Positions 1 to 7,713 of a DNA stretch of 46,482 nucleotides are shown here, piece by piece (positions within the stretch are counted from its first letter, which is position 1; each line of letters begins with the position of its first letter). The position numbers and the translations under genes were made by a program. Below the pieces are notes generated by a model that worked only from the letters and a program-made list of their open reading frames with translations, did not search any database and had not been told where the DNA came from. This stretch comes from Gilliamella sp. N-G2 (GTDB taxonomy: Bacteria > Pseudomonadota > Gammaproteobacteria > Enterobacterales > Orbaceae), in the NCBI RefSeq assembly GCF_002142215.1, contig NZ_NAST01000020.1:1-46482 (forward strand), written 5' to 3'.

Positions 1-2
1 AA

Positions 3-527
3 CAGGTAAAAGAGCTCGAACGCACTATTCATAAAGATGCCGGTAAAGACTCACAAGATGGCAAAATGGGCAATGACTTTAGTAAAGGCGTTGACTCAGC
101 CGTATCAATTATTACCGGCATTATCACCGGCGATATGACCGGCGGCCTAGCTGGCGCCAGTGCGCCATGGTTAGCGGAGCAGATAAAACTGCACACCGGG
201 CATATGGGTGAAGATGGTAAATGGCAAACCGATGATATTGCCGGCAACTTAATTGCTCATGCAATACTTGGTGCGGTAGTGGCTGAACTACAAGGCAACT
301 CAGCATTATCAGGAGGTGTTGGTGCAGTAAGCGGAGAGCTAGCGAGTAAAGTAATTATCAACACCCTTTATGGTGGTAAAGATGCCAGCGAGTTAACCGA
401 AGATGAAAAACAAACCATCAGCGCACTATCTCAACTAGCATCCGGCCTTGCAGTAGCTGCCGGCGGTGGTAATTTTGGTGATGCTAGTGCAGCTATTAAT
501 AGTAGTAAAAATGCGGTTGAGAATAAC
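3..527 (+). repeat. Pre-toxin direct repeat, copy 1
   Basis: From the in-frame CAG at 3 to the end of the VENN codons at 527 this matches 2787-3311 at a constant offset of 2784 bases, with no indel and only scattered substitutions. A third, shortened copy lies at 4539-4904. Identity stops abruptly after VENN. Confidence 0.95.
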
Positions 528-1670
528 TATTTGAGTGCATCAGAAGATAAAAAAAGAAAAGATGCACAAGCTGAATTAGAATTAATCAAGAAAGGCTTAC
601 TAAATGCTTCTGATGAACGAAAACAAGAATTAGAAGATTTGATTACTGCTCTAAATGCCTTAGATGATTATAAAAACCAAGTTTTAATTATAGCTTGCCA
701 GAACATAAAATCTACAGAATGCAGTGTTGCTAGAGCAGAGTTAGATAAAGCTTATCAATCATATTTTGATTCGTTATCGCCAGAAGATAGAATAGCTTAT
801 AATGATGCGTATGCAAATTATACTAAATATTATAATGGTTACAAAGATATTGAATCTTTGCAATTTGGTTTAGATGTTGCAAATGTAGAAAAAGATAGAG
901 ACATTTTAGCTCAACGTATCAGTGAAAATTGGGGTGTTGATAAAGCCACAGCTGATAAAATAGTTCTAGGTATGCGCATCAATAGTGATTTAGCCGCTAT
1001 TGCTGGTATAGTGGTGGGGCACAAACTCAGTGCGGCTGAGTTATCAAAGTTAGAAAATGCAATAAACAAGGGCGGACAAACTCTAGCACAACCAAAATTA
1101 CCAACTGGTTATAGCAAACAAGGTGATAATATAGTTGGACCTAGAGGTGGCGTTTATACAAATACAGGCCAAGTTGATGCTGCGGGAAATCCAATTTATA
1201 AAAACAATGGCTCATATTATATTTTTGAAAAAAATGAGAAAATAAATGTTCCATCACCAGGAAATACCGCAACAACGACTAATGGTCGTCCAACTCCAGT
1301 GGATTCAGAAAAGGATGTTGGTAAAACGTTAACTCCTGATTTTAATGCTCAAGAAAGCTATCTGAATGGTCAAAAGGTAAAATGGGGAACAGACGGGAGT
1401 GTAAGGCCAGATTTTTGTAATGGTACTACTTGTTCAATAGAAGTAAAAAATTATGATATACAAAATAATATTAATGGTTTGATTGATAATGTTTCCAAAC
1501 AAGCCATTGATAGAAAAAAACATCTACCATCAGGAGTACAACAATTAGTTGTAATAGATATTCGCGGTCAAAAAATAACTGCCGCACAGCAATTTAAAAT
1601 AAAACAGGGTATAAAAAATAAATCAAATGGAATAATTAAGCCAGAACAAATTCGATTATTAAGAGATTAA
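3..1670 (+). CDS. cdiA: CdiA-like contact-dependent inhibition protein, C-terminal part with nuclease-type toxin (5' end outside window)
   Basis: The reading frame is open to the left edge, so this is the 3' end of a longer gene; the internal ATG at 66 is not a convincing start. About 171 residues of alanine/glycine-rich pre-toxin sequence lead to a VENN motif (516-527), the usual boundary between the conserved CdiA stalk and the variable C-terminal toxin. The roughly 384 residues after it have a charged helical entry region and then a C-terminal domain with R-P-D-F (D codon 1410) and I-E-V-K-N-Y (E codon 1440, K codon 1446). That D...ExK spacing is typical of PD-(D/E)xK nucleases found in CDI and Rhs toxins. 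By family knowledge, the tail is delivered into a neighbouring cell and cuts nucleic acid there. The post-VENN DNA is more AT-rich than the pre-VENN part. A candidate immunity gene follows after 19 bp. The nuclease type (DNase or tRNase) cannot be told from this. Confidence 0.85.
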   Translation, partial: QVKELERTIHKDAGKDSQDGKMGNDFSKGVDSAVSIITGIITGDMTGGLAGASAPWLAEQIKLHTGHMGEDGKWQTDDIAGNLIAHAILGAVVAELQGNSALSGGVGAVSGELASKVIINTLYGGKDASELTEDEKQTISALSQLASGLAVAAGGGNFGDASAAINSSKNAVENNYLSASEDKKRKDAQAELELIKKGLLNASDERKQELEDLITALNALDDYKNQVLIIACQNIKSTECSVARAELDKAYQSYFDSLSPEDRIAYNDAYANYTKYYNGYKDIESLQFGLDVANVEKDRDILAQRISENWGVDKATADKIVLGMRINSDLAAIAGIVVGHKLSAAELSKLENAINKGGQTLAQPKLPTGYSKQGDNIVGPRGGVYTNTGQVDAAGNPIYKNNGSYYIFEKNEKINVPSPGNTATTTNGRPTPVDSEKDVGKTLTPDFNAQESYLNGQKVKWGTDGSVRPDFCNGTTCSIEVKNYDIQNNINGLIDNVSKQAIDRKKHLPSGVQQLVVIDIRGQKITAAQQFKIKQGIKNKSNGIIKPEQIRLLRD

Positions 1671-1689
1671 ACTTTGAGGTAAATAAATT

Positions 1690-2232
1690 ATGTCACTAAA
1701 ACACGGTTTTATAGGTGGAGGATCAATATTTAATTTAGGTACAGATAGTGATATGCAGCTATTTTTTGACTGCATTTCATATTATGTTTTACCTAAATAT
1801 CCTGACCAAAATTGGTCACTGATTACTGACCGCTTATATCGTCGTTATTTAAAATTAGAAGAGTTAGATGCCGCCGTAGCATTAATGAAATTGGTAGAAA
1901 AAGAGTTTAAACAGTTGGATAGAGAAGCATTTGATTGGAGTAAAATATTATCAGGTCAAGTTAAAAGTGATTTAGATAGAACTAAATCAACTTTATTCGA
2001 GATTTTTGGTAAATATTTTGAAACATTTTATGAGTGTATTGAATGTGCTATAAGAAATTATGAATGGTTTAAATCAGATCCCGATTATAAATATCAGCCG
2101 GTAATGGTAGCAATTACTACCATTCCTTATTGTGTAAGCTACAGTCAGATCCCTTTATCTGTTTTCGATAATTTACAACCTGATGAAAAACCAATTTGGT
2201 GGACAGGTAAAATTCCTAAAACCACAACTTAG
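1690..2232 (+). CDS. Candidate CdiI immunity protein for toxin module 1
   Basis: This 180-residue soluble protein lies 19 bp after the toxin stop, with a GAGGT-like ribosome site just upstream of its ATG. It has no signal peptide or membrane segment, as expected for a cytoplasmic immunity protein. The N-terminal G-G-G-S-I-F stretch, aromatic residues and helical L-E-E-L-D-A-A-V-A-L-M-K segment remind me of the Imm70 family, but this is from memory and only a suggestion. Position is the main evidence: one small gene directly after each CdiA-type tail is the standard toxin/immunity arrangement. Inference: it binds and blocks the nuclease domain encoded just upstream. It has no similarity by eye to the second immunity gene at 4086, consistent with the two toxins being different. 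Confidence 0.7.
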   Translation: MSLKHGFIGGGSIFNLGTDSDMQLFFDCISYYVLPKYPDQNWSLITDRLYRRYLKLEELDAAVALMKLVEKEFKQLDREAFDWSKILSGQVKSDLDRTKSTLFEIFGKYFETFYECIECAIRNYEWFKSDPDYKYQPVMVAITTIPYCVSYSQIPLSVFDNLQPDEKPIWWTGKIPKTTT

Positions 2233-2250
2233 TTACTTTTTAACTTACCT

Positions 2251-2286
2251 CTAATCCCCTTTACCTAAAAATTTTAAGGAAAGGGG
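2251..2286. repeat. Inverted repeat downstream of immunity gene 1
   Basis: CCCCTTT-A-CCT pairs with AGG-AAAGGGG around an A/T-rich loop, about 20 bp after the stop of the 1690-2232 gene. It could end the module 1 transcript, but no T-run follows, so an intrinsic terminator is not certain. The left arm resembles the dispersed motif at 27197 and 41406. Confidence 0.45.
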
Positions 2287-2410
2287 GGATAGATATTATT
2301 ACTGATTTTAATTTCACATTAATGTTGTTTTATTTAGTTCGTTTAGTATGTCCAAATCCTGATGTCTAAAATTATCTTCAGCGACTTATTATTGCTTTAT
2401 TAATAGCCCA

Positions 2411-2650
2411 CGGATACTCAAATATCAATAAGACGGTATACACTCTTCAATTATATTTACTAATAAACCTCAATAAACCAACTCGAAAATAACCATTATC
2501 TAAAAAATATAATCAACCAATTAGAATAGTTGTTGGTAGCAATGTTTTTTCACCGACCAGTGGTCAACCAACCATTTATGACCATAACGATGAAGCCTCG
2601 AATATTACCCATGCGGCAATCAGTGACGGTGAGTTAATCATTCGTGACCA
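2411..2650 (+). repeat. Leader repeat of orphan CDI module, copy 1
   Basis: This stretch recurs in decayed form at 5201-5430, sharing blocks such as AATATCAATAAGA, AACCTCAATAAAC and AACCATTATCTA and the coding stretch reading Y-D-H-N-D-E. It is non-coding up to the in-frame stop at 2490-2492 and then enters the open frame of module 2. It marks where each orphan module was joined to unrelated DNA. Confidence 0.75.
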
Positions 2651-2786
2651 AGATAAACAAACACAAGATATTAATGAACTCAATCATGATACCGAAAATG
2701 CCCATAGCAAACTCAAACCAATCTTTAATAAAGAGGATGAGCAGACCAGATTAAACATTGTTACTAGCTTAAAAGAGTTAGGAGAG

Positions 2787-3311
2787 CAGGTAAAAGAGCT
2801 CGAACGCACTATTCATAAAGATGCCGGTAAAGACTCCCAAAATGGCAAAATGGGCAATGACTTTAGTAAAGGCGTTGACTCAGCCGTATCAATTATTACC
2901 GGCATTATCACCGGCGATATGACCGGCGGCTTAGCTGGCGCCAGTGCACCATGGTTAGCTGAGCAGATAAAACTGCACACCGGGCATCTAGATAAAGATG
3001 GTAAATGGCAAACCGATGATATTGCCAGCAACTTAATTGCTCATGCAATACTTGGTGCAGTAGTCGCTGAGCTACAAGGCAACTCAGCATTATCAGGAGG
3101 TGTTGGTACAGTAAGCGGAGAGCTAGCGAGTAAAGCAATTATCAACACCCTTTATGGTGGTAAAGATGCCAGCGAGTTAACCGAAGATGAAAAACAAACC
3201 ATCAGTGCACTATCGCAATTAGCAGCAGGTCTTGCAGTAGCTGCCGGTGGTGGTAGTGTTGGTGATGCTGGCGCAGCTATTAGTAGTAGTAAAAATGCGG
3301 TTGAGAATAAT
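2787..3311 (+). repeat. Pre-toxin direct repeat, copy 2
   Basis: This is the 525-bp partner of 3-527, in the same frame and with the same length. It ends at the VENN codons, after which the toxin tails diverge completely. Homologous recombination between the two copies would replace toxin/immunity pair 1 with pair 2. Confidence 0.95.
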
Positions 3312-4076
3312 GGTTTGGCCAAACCTATACTCAAAGGATTAGAAAAAGGCTACGAGTTTTGCATGAAAAATGCAACCTGTCGAAATATGCTTGCACAATT
3401 AGGTGTTGACTTTGGTCTAACAAATGACCAAATTCAAGAGGCAATGGATGCAGGTAAGAGTAGAGATCCGGAAAAAATTAAGGAACTTTCACCGGAACAA
3501 GTAGCTTGGTTAGATGCACAAATTCTTGCAAAAAAAGGATTAGCACCTACCATGTTTGGTAATGAAACATGGGGAGACAAGATTTATAATGAATCATCAA
3601 ATAATGAATTAAACAACTCAGAAGCTACTGCGGTAGGTGGTGCGCCAATATTACCACCTGATGATGACAATAATAAGAATGAAAATAATCAGAAACAAAG
3701 GCAACAAGAAAGATTTGATGAACTAAAAGATGTTTTTGATAAGGATAATCCTAAAACTGATTTAAAAATTGATGGACAAACCATCCAACAAGGACCTGGA
3801 AGTAATCGTTATACAACAAGAATTTATGAAAGCCAAAATTTAACGGATAGACAAATCTATAATTATGCAGAAGAATTAGCGGGACAACCTTTAACAAAAA
3901 CTAGAGATGGTATTTATACAGCTAAATTACAAGATGGGACAACTATTACATTAAGAAATGTATCAAGCTCAGTGGACAAAACAGGAGCTCGTTGGACTAT
4001 TGATATTAGAAATAATCCCACATTAACAAATTTATATAGAGGATTAAGAAAAAGTGCAGAAATTAAATTTAGATAG
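2850..4076 (+). CDS. Orphan CdiA-CT toxin module 2 (frame open from 2493, no start of its own)
   Basis: The first in-frame ATG is at 2850, but the frame is open from 2493 and the codons upstream read as CdiA stalk (for example Y-D-H-N-D-E and K-E-L-E-R-T-I-H-K-D-A-G-K-D). It is therefore a 5'-truncated piece of a cdiA gene rather than a protein starting at 2850. Up to VENN (3300-3311) it is almost identical to module 1. After VENN the sequence is unrelated: a helical region, an acidic/asparagine-rich linker near 3640-3700, then a C-terminal domain of about 110 residues with G-I-Y-T-A-K-L-Q-D-G-T, N-V-S-S-S and R-W-T-I-D-I. I do not recognise this domain with certainty; its size and strand-rich pattern would suit a small RNase of the BECR group, but that is inference. 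Without the CdiA secretion and stalk regions it should be silent for delivery unless recombined into a full cdiA. Confidence 0.75.
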   Translation: MGNDFSKGVDSAVSIITGIITGDMTGGLAGASAPWLAEQIKLHTGHLDKDGKWQTDDIASNLIAHAILGAVVAELQGNSALSGGVGTVSGELASKAIINTLYGGKDASELTEDEKQTISALSQLAAGLAVAAGGGSVGDAGAAISSSKNAVENNGLAKPILKGLEKGYEFCMKNATCRNMLAQLGVDFGLTNDQIQEAMDAGKSRDPEKIKELSPEQVAWLDAQILAKKGLAPTMFGNETWGDKIYNESSNNELNNSEATAVGGAPILPPDDDNNKNENNQKQRQQERFDELKDVFDKDNPKTDLKIDGQTIQQGPGSNRYTTRIYESQNLTDRQIYNYAEELAGQPLTKTRDGIYTAKLQDGTTITLRNVSSSVDKTGARWTIDIRNNPTLTNLYRGLRKSAEIKFR

Positions 4077-4085
4077 GAGAAATTT

Positions 4086-4469
4086 ATGATAGATGATTAT
4101 GATTATAAAAATATTGTTGATTGGTCTGAATTCAGATCTTTTGGAGCATTATGGAGTTATATGAGTCCTGATATGATTCCATCATTAAAATTTTCTGGAG
4201 AGCAATTTCCTTTTCAAACAAGAAAAGAAATATTTTTTTATTTTGTACAAAGATTATTGAAGGAAGGACGTGTTAAATTGGCAAAAAAAGGGCATATGTT
4301 GACCGGTACAATTGATGAGCAGTTAAAAATATTTCATGATGCATTTCCTAACAATGAGGATGGAATGTATGACCCTAAACACATGATGGAGGATTATTGG
4401 TTCTATGATGACTCTTGTCCTGCCGGGGCTGTATGGGTTCACAACGATGGGACATTAGAATGGACCTAA
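4086..4469 (+). CDS. DUF596-like candidate immunity protein for toxin module 2
   Basis: This 127-residue acidic protein starts 9 bp after the toxin 2 stop, with an AGGAGAA ribosome site. It contains L-L-K-E-G-R-V-K-L-A, a G-T-I-D-E-Q segment and a C-terminal P-A-G-A-V-W-V-H-N-D-G-T-L-E-W-T pattern, which match my memory of DUF596, a family of small proteins found beside CDI-type toxins. It has no signal peptide or membrane helix. Position right after the toxin tail gives the role: probably the cognate antidote. Because the toxin module looks orphaned, the gene could also act as a bystander immunity factor against neighbours that still deploy this toxin; that is inference. Confidence 0.75.
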   Translation: MIDDYDYKNIVDWSEFRSFGALWSYMSPDMIPSLKFSGEQFPFQTRKEIFFYFVQRLLKEGRVKLAKKGHMLTGTIDEQLKIFHDAFPNNEDGMYDPKHMMEDYWFYDDSCPAGAVWVHNDGTLEWT

Positions 4470-4538
4470 TATAAGCTTTTCTTGCTAAGCTCAACAACAA
4501 AATTCCATATCTATTAAGGAATAAACTTAACAAATTAA

Positions 4539-5066
4539 ATTATCACCGGCGGCTTAGCTGGCGCCAGTGCACCATGGCTGGCTGAGCAGATAAAGATACA
4601 AGCCGGTGATAACGAAACCGCGAGGTTAGTTGCTCATGCAATACTTGGCGCAGTAGTCGCTGAGCTACAAGGCAACTCAGGACTTGCCGGTGGAGCGGGT
4701 GCAGTGGCCGGTGAAATTGCAGCAGATATCATCCGCAAACAACTGTATGGCAAAGAAGTCAAAGATTTAACCGAAGAAGAAGAAAAACAAACCATCAGCG
4801 CACTATCTCAACTAGCGTCCGGCCTTGCGGTAGCTGCCGGCGGTGGTAATTTTGGTGATGCTAGTGCAGCTATTAGTAGCAGTAAAAATGCAGTTGAGAA
4901 TAATACTTTACAAAAGAAAGAGGCATTGGAAAAAAAGGGTATAAAACTACGTTTCGAGCTTCAAGGTGGTTTGACCCCGGTGTTGACTGAAGAGGAAAAA
5001 GCTTATTGGCAAGATAGGTTAGATAAAATTGAAGATCTTGATAGATTAGATGACGAAGCTTTTTAA
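4539..5066 (+). pseudogene. Vestigial CdiA-CT module 3
   Basis: The frame opens right after a stop at 4536-4538 and reads as the same pre-toxin sequence, starting about 39 codons inside repeat copies 1 and 2. A short internal stretch is missing where the ACCGGC repeats lie, and the I-K-I-Q-A-G-D-N-E-T-A-R stretch differs. The VENN codons are at 4893-4904. Only about 53 residues follow, charged and helical (L-T-E-E-E-K-A-Y-W-Q-D-R-L), before a stop. No immunity gene follows within 600 bp. An ATG at 4704 could serve as a start, but the missing 5' part and short tail argue for a decayed module. Confidence 0.75.
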
Positions 5067-5200
5067 GTGGTAATGTTGAATGGTCTGCATTGAAACAGAA
5101 TTTACCCAACTAGAGAGTTATAAAGATAATCAGTGAAGAGTAACATCCTTTGTTATATTTAACTGTTTTACACATAAATCCCACAAACTATGACCACTTC

Positions 5201-5430
5201 ATTCATATTCTAATATCAATAAGATGGTATACATTCCCCAATTATTTTTACAAATAAACCTCAATAAACTAAATCAGAATAACCATTATCTAGAAATATA
5301 ATCACCAATTAGAACTGTTATTAATAATGACACTTTTTCATCAACTAGTAGCCAACCGACTTTTTATGACCATAATGATGAAGTATTGAATATCATTCAA
5401 TAATAAGCAATGATGAATTAATCATCTTGC
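5201..5430 (+). repeat. Decayed leader repeat of a CDI module, copy 2
   Basis: It aligns with 2411-2650. Around 5290-5421 it still reads as CdiA-like residues (S-S-Q-P-T-F-Y-D-H-N-D-E) before a stop at about 5420. The rest of this module is missing, so it is a remnant of a fourth insertion or the left scar of a deletion. Confidence 0.7.
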
Positions 5431-5494
5431 TAAATTTTATTTGGAAAATATAAAATAAACATTTCTAAGTCACATATGCAAGTCACTAACTTTT

Positions 5495-5524
5495 ACCTAG
5501 GTATGGCAAAGATTATGCCTAGGT
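5495..5524. repeat. 10-bp inverted repeat upstream of ubiU
   Basis: ACCTAGGTAT and ATGCCTAGGT face each other across a 10-base spacer, pairing over 10 positions with one G-T wobble. No T-run follows on either strand, so an operator or a degenerate terminator are both possible. Confidence 0.5.
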
Positions 5525-5698
5525 AGTTGATATCAGAAACAATTTCACCATTAATTATCTTTTTTAGTCTTTTTACATGACACAATTGAGCTATCATTTG
5601 TTACGTTTTTAGTGACTTTGCCTGCTTTCTATTCGCATTACAGCCAGAATTATTGCATAATACACGGCGAATAAAATGCAGAATCTAAAGGTATAAAT

Positions 5699-6694
5699 AT
5701 GGAACTTCTCTGCCCTGCCGGCTCGTTACCATCATTAAAAATAGCAATCGATAACGGTGCTGATGCCGTTTATATTGGTTTGAAAGATGATACCAATGCT
5801 CGCCATTTTGCGGGATTAAATTTTAATGAAAAGCGTTTAATTGAAGCATCCGAATATGTACATAAGCATGGTAAAAAGTTACACATCGCAATTAATACCT
5901 TTGCTCATCCGGAAAACTTTGAGCGCTGGCAATATGCAGTTGATACAGCGGCAAATATTGGCGCTGATGCTCTAATCATTGCTGATTTAGCCATGCTTGA
6001 TTATGCAGCTGAAAAACATCCTAATCTTGAACGTCATGTTTCGGTTCAAGCATCATCAACCAATGAAGAATCAATCAAGTTTTATCATAATAACTTTCAG
6101 GTACATCGTATTGTTTTACCGCGAGTGTTATCCATGCATCAAGTGAAACAGTTATCACAAGTCTCTCCAGTACCATTGGAAGTATTTGCATTCGGCAGTC
6201 TATGTATTATGGCGGAAGGTCGCTGTTATTTATCCTCATATTTAACTGGCGAATCTCCCAATACCGTAGGAGCTTGTTCACCAGCGAAATTTGTCCGTTG
6301 GGAAGAGACCGATAAAGGACTTGAATCTAGACTAAATAATGTATTAATCGATTGCCATAAGAAAGGTGAAAATGCGGGTTACCCAACCTTATGTAAAGGA
6401 CGCTATTTTGTTGGCAATGAACTTTATCATCCTATTGAAGAACCAACAAGTTTAAATACCATTGAACTGTTACCTGAACTATTTGCGGCTAATATTGCCT
6501 CAGTAAAAATTGAGGGTCGTCAACGTAGTCCAGCTTATGTGGAACAAGTGACTAAAGTTTGGCGACAAGCTATCGATCGTTATAAAGCGAATCCTCAAAC
6601 ATTCCAAACAGAAAAGAACTGGATGGATACATTAGGATCAGTATCAGAAGGCACACAAACGACATTAGGTGCTTACCACCGTAAATGGCAATAA
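5699..6694 (+). CDS. ubiU: UbiU, O2-independent ubiquinone hydroxylation protein (U32 family)
   Basis: This 331-residue protein has the same length as E. coli YhbU/UbiU. Family knowledge: UbiU pairs with UbiV, each holding a 4Fe-4S cluster, and with UbiT allows ring hydroxylation of ubiquinone precursors without oxygen, using prephenate as oxygen donor. The four cluster cysteines are visible at residues 169, 176, 193 and 232 (L-C-I-M-A-E-G-R-C, G-A-C-S-P and T-L-C-K-G). The N-terminal L-C-P-A-G-S motif is typical of U32 proteins. The ATG has an AAGG site. It is first in a run with ubiV, csdA and csdE; ubiT is not in the window. Confidence 0.95.
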   Translation: MELLCPAGSLPSLKIAIDNGADAVYIGLKDDTNARHFAGLNFNEKRLIEASEYVHKHGKKLHIAINTFAHPENFERWQYAVDTAANIGADALIIADLAMLDYAAEKHPNLERHVSVQASSTNEESIKFYHNNFQVHRIVLPRVLSMHQVKQLSQVSPVPLEVFAFGSLCIMAEGRCYLSSYLTGESPNTVGACSPAKFVRWEETDKGLESRLNNVLIDCHKKGENAGYPTLCKGRYFVGNELYHPIEEPTSLNTIELLPELFAANIASVKIEGRQRSPAYVEQVTKVWRQAIDRYKANPQTFQTEKNWMDTLGSVSEGTQTTLGAYHRKWQ

Positions 6695-6833
6695 AGTGTA
6701 AACATATTTACTCATGTTTACCAATAAAATAAATATGATACTAATCTAGATTGCTTTTGATATTAGAGTTAGAAAATAGCTATCGAACATTGACTATTTG
6801 AAATAATTAAATACAGATATAGTGAGCAAGACT

Positions 6834-7712
6834 ATGAAATATGCGTTAGGCCCTGTGCTTTATTATTGGCCTAAAATTGAAACCGAAGCCTTTTATCAAG
6901 CCGCTAAGGAAAGTGAAGCGGATATTATTTATATGGGCGAAACAGTATGTACCAAACGTCGGGAAATGAAAGTACCCAATTGGTTAGATTTAGCTAAAGA
7001 AATTGCTAAATCCGGTAAACAAGTCGTACTTTCTACCCTAGCACTACTTGAAGCACCATCAGAACTAATTGATTTAAAACAATTAGTTAATAATGGTGAT
7101 TTTTTAATTGAAGCTAATGATTTGGCTGCAATTAATATTGCTCATGACAATAATTTACCTTTTGTCGCTGGTCCGGCAATTAACTGTTATAACGCATTAA
7201 CCCTAAAATTGTTACAAAAACAAGGTATGGTGCGTTGGTGTATGCCAGTTGAACTTTCTCGCGATTGGTTAAGCAATGTTTTAAAACAATTTGACGCATT
7301 GAAAATTGAGCGCAATTTTGAAGTTGAAGTATTTAGCTATGGTTATCTACCATTAGCCTATTCTGCCCGCTGTTTTACTGCTAGATCGGAAGATAAACCA
7401 AAAGATAAATGTGAGACTTGCTGTATTAAATATCCCGTTGGTCGAGAAGTATTTTCTCAAGAACAACAAAAAGTATTTGTTCTTAACGGTATTCAAACAC
7501 AAAGTGGCTACTGTTATAACTTAGGTAATAATCTAAAAGAGATGAAAGGATTAGTTGATATCGTGCGTATTTCTCCGCTTGGAATTGAAACACTCGAGGT
7601 AGTTAAGCAATTTAGAGCTAATGAAGAAGGACTAAATCCTTTACACATTGAACATAAACGAGACTGTAACGGTTATTGGAATGGAATTGCAGGACTTGAA
7701 CTTACACAATAA
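6834..7712 (+). CDS. ubiV: UbiV, O2-independent ubiquinone hydroxylation protein (U32 family)
   Basis: I chose ATG 6834 over the GTG at 6822 because the protein then begins M-K-Y-A-L-G-P as in E. coli UbiV and has its usual 292 residues. Cluster cysteines are seen at residue 39 (E-T-V-C) and in the A-R-C-F-T-A-R-S-E and C-E-T-C-C-I-K-Y-P motifs. Family knowledge: it forms a heterodimer with UbiU and serves anaerobic ubiquinone synthesis in the cytoplasm. The gap to ubiU is 139 bp and could hold a second promoter. The stop lies one base before the csdA ATG, so translation of the two is probably coupled. Confidence 0.93.
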   Translation: MKYALGPVLYYWPKIETEAFYQAAKESEADIIYMGETVCTKRREMKVPNWLDLAKEIAKSGKQVVLSTLALLEAPSELIDLKQLVNNGDFLIEANDLAAINIAHDNNLPFVAGPAINCYNALTLKLLQKQGMVRWCMPVELSRDWLSNVLKQFDALKIERNFEVEVFSYGYLPLAYSARCFTARSEDKPKDKCETCCIKYPVGREVFSQEQQKVFVLNGIQTQSGYCYNLGNNLKEMKGLVDIVRISPLGIETLEVVKQFRANEEGLNPLHIEHKRDCNGYWNGIAGLELTQ

Positions 7713-7713
7713 T

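Larger units (their letters stand above)
5067..5698. other. Gene-free stretch between CDI array and ubiU
   Basis: No convincing gene is present. It holds the decayed CDI leader repeat (5201-5430), an inverted repeat at 5495-5524, and the presumed promoter region of ubiU with an AAGG ribosome site before ATG 5699. It marks the boundary between accessory DNA and conserved core. Confidence 0.7.

Noticed and set aside
3..5430. CRISPR-like array from the repeated sequence
   Set aside because: The repeats are hundreds of bases long, in frame and protein-coding; there are no short regular repeats with spacers.
5590..5610. Possible FNR site before ubiU (TTGAG...ATCAT)
   Set aside because: The half-sites are imperfect and the spacing is two bases rather than four, so it does not meet the FNR consensus.
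7648..7713. TTG 7648 or ATG 7681 as the csdA start
   Set aside because: Both add residues inside ubiV that do not align with the family; ATG 7714 aligns with E. coli CsdA from its N-terminus.
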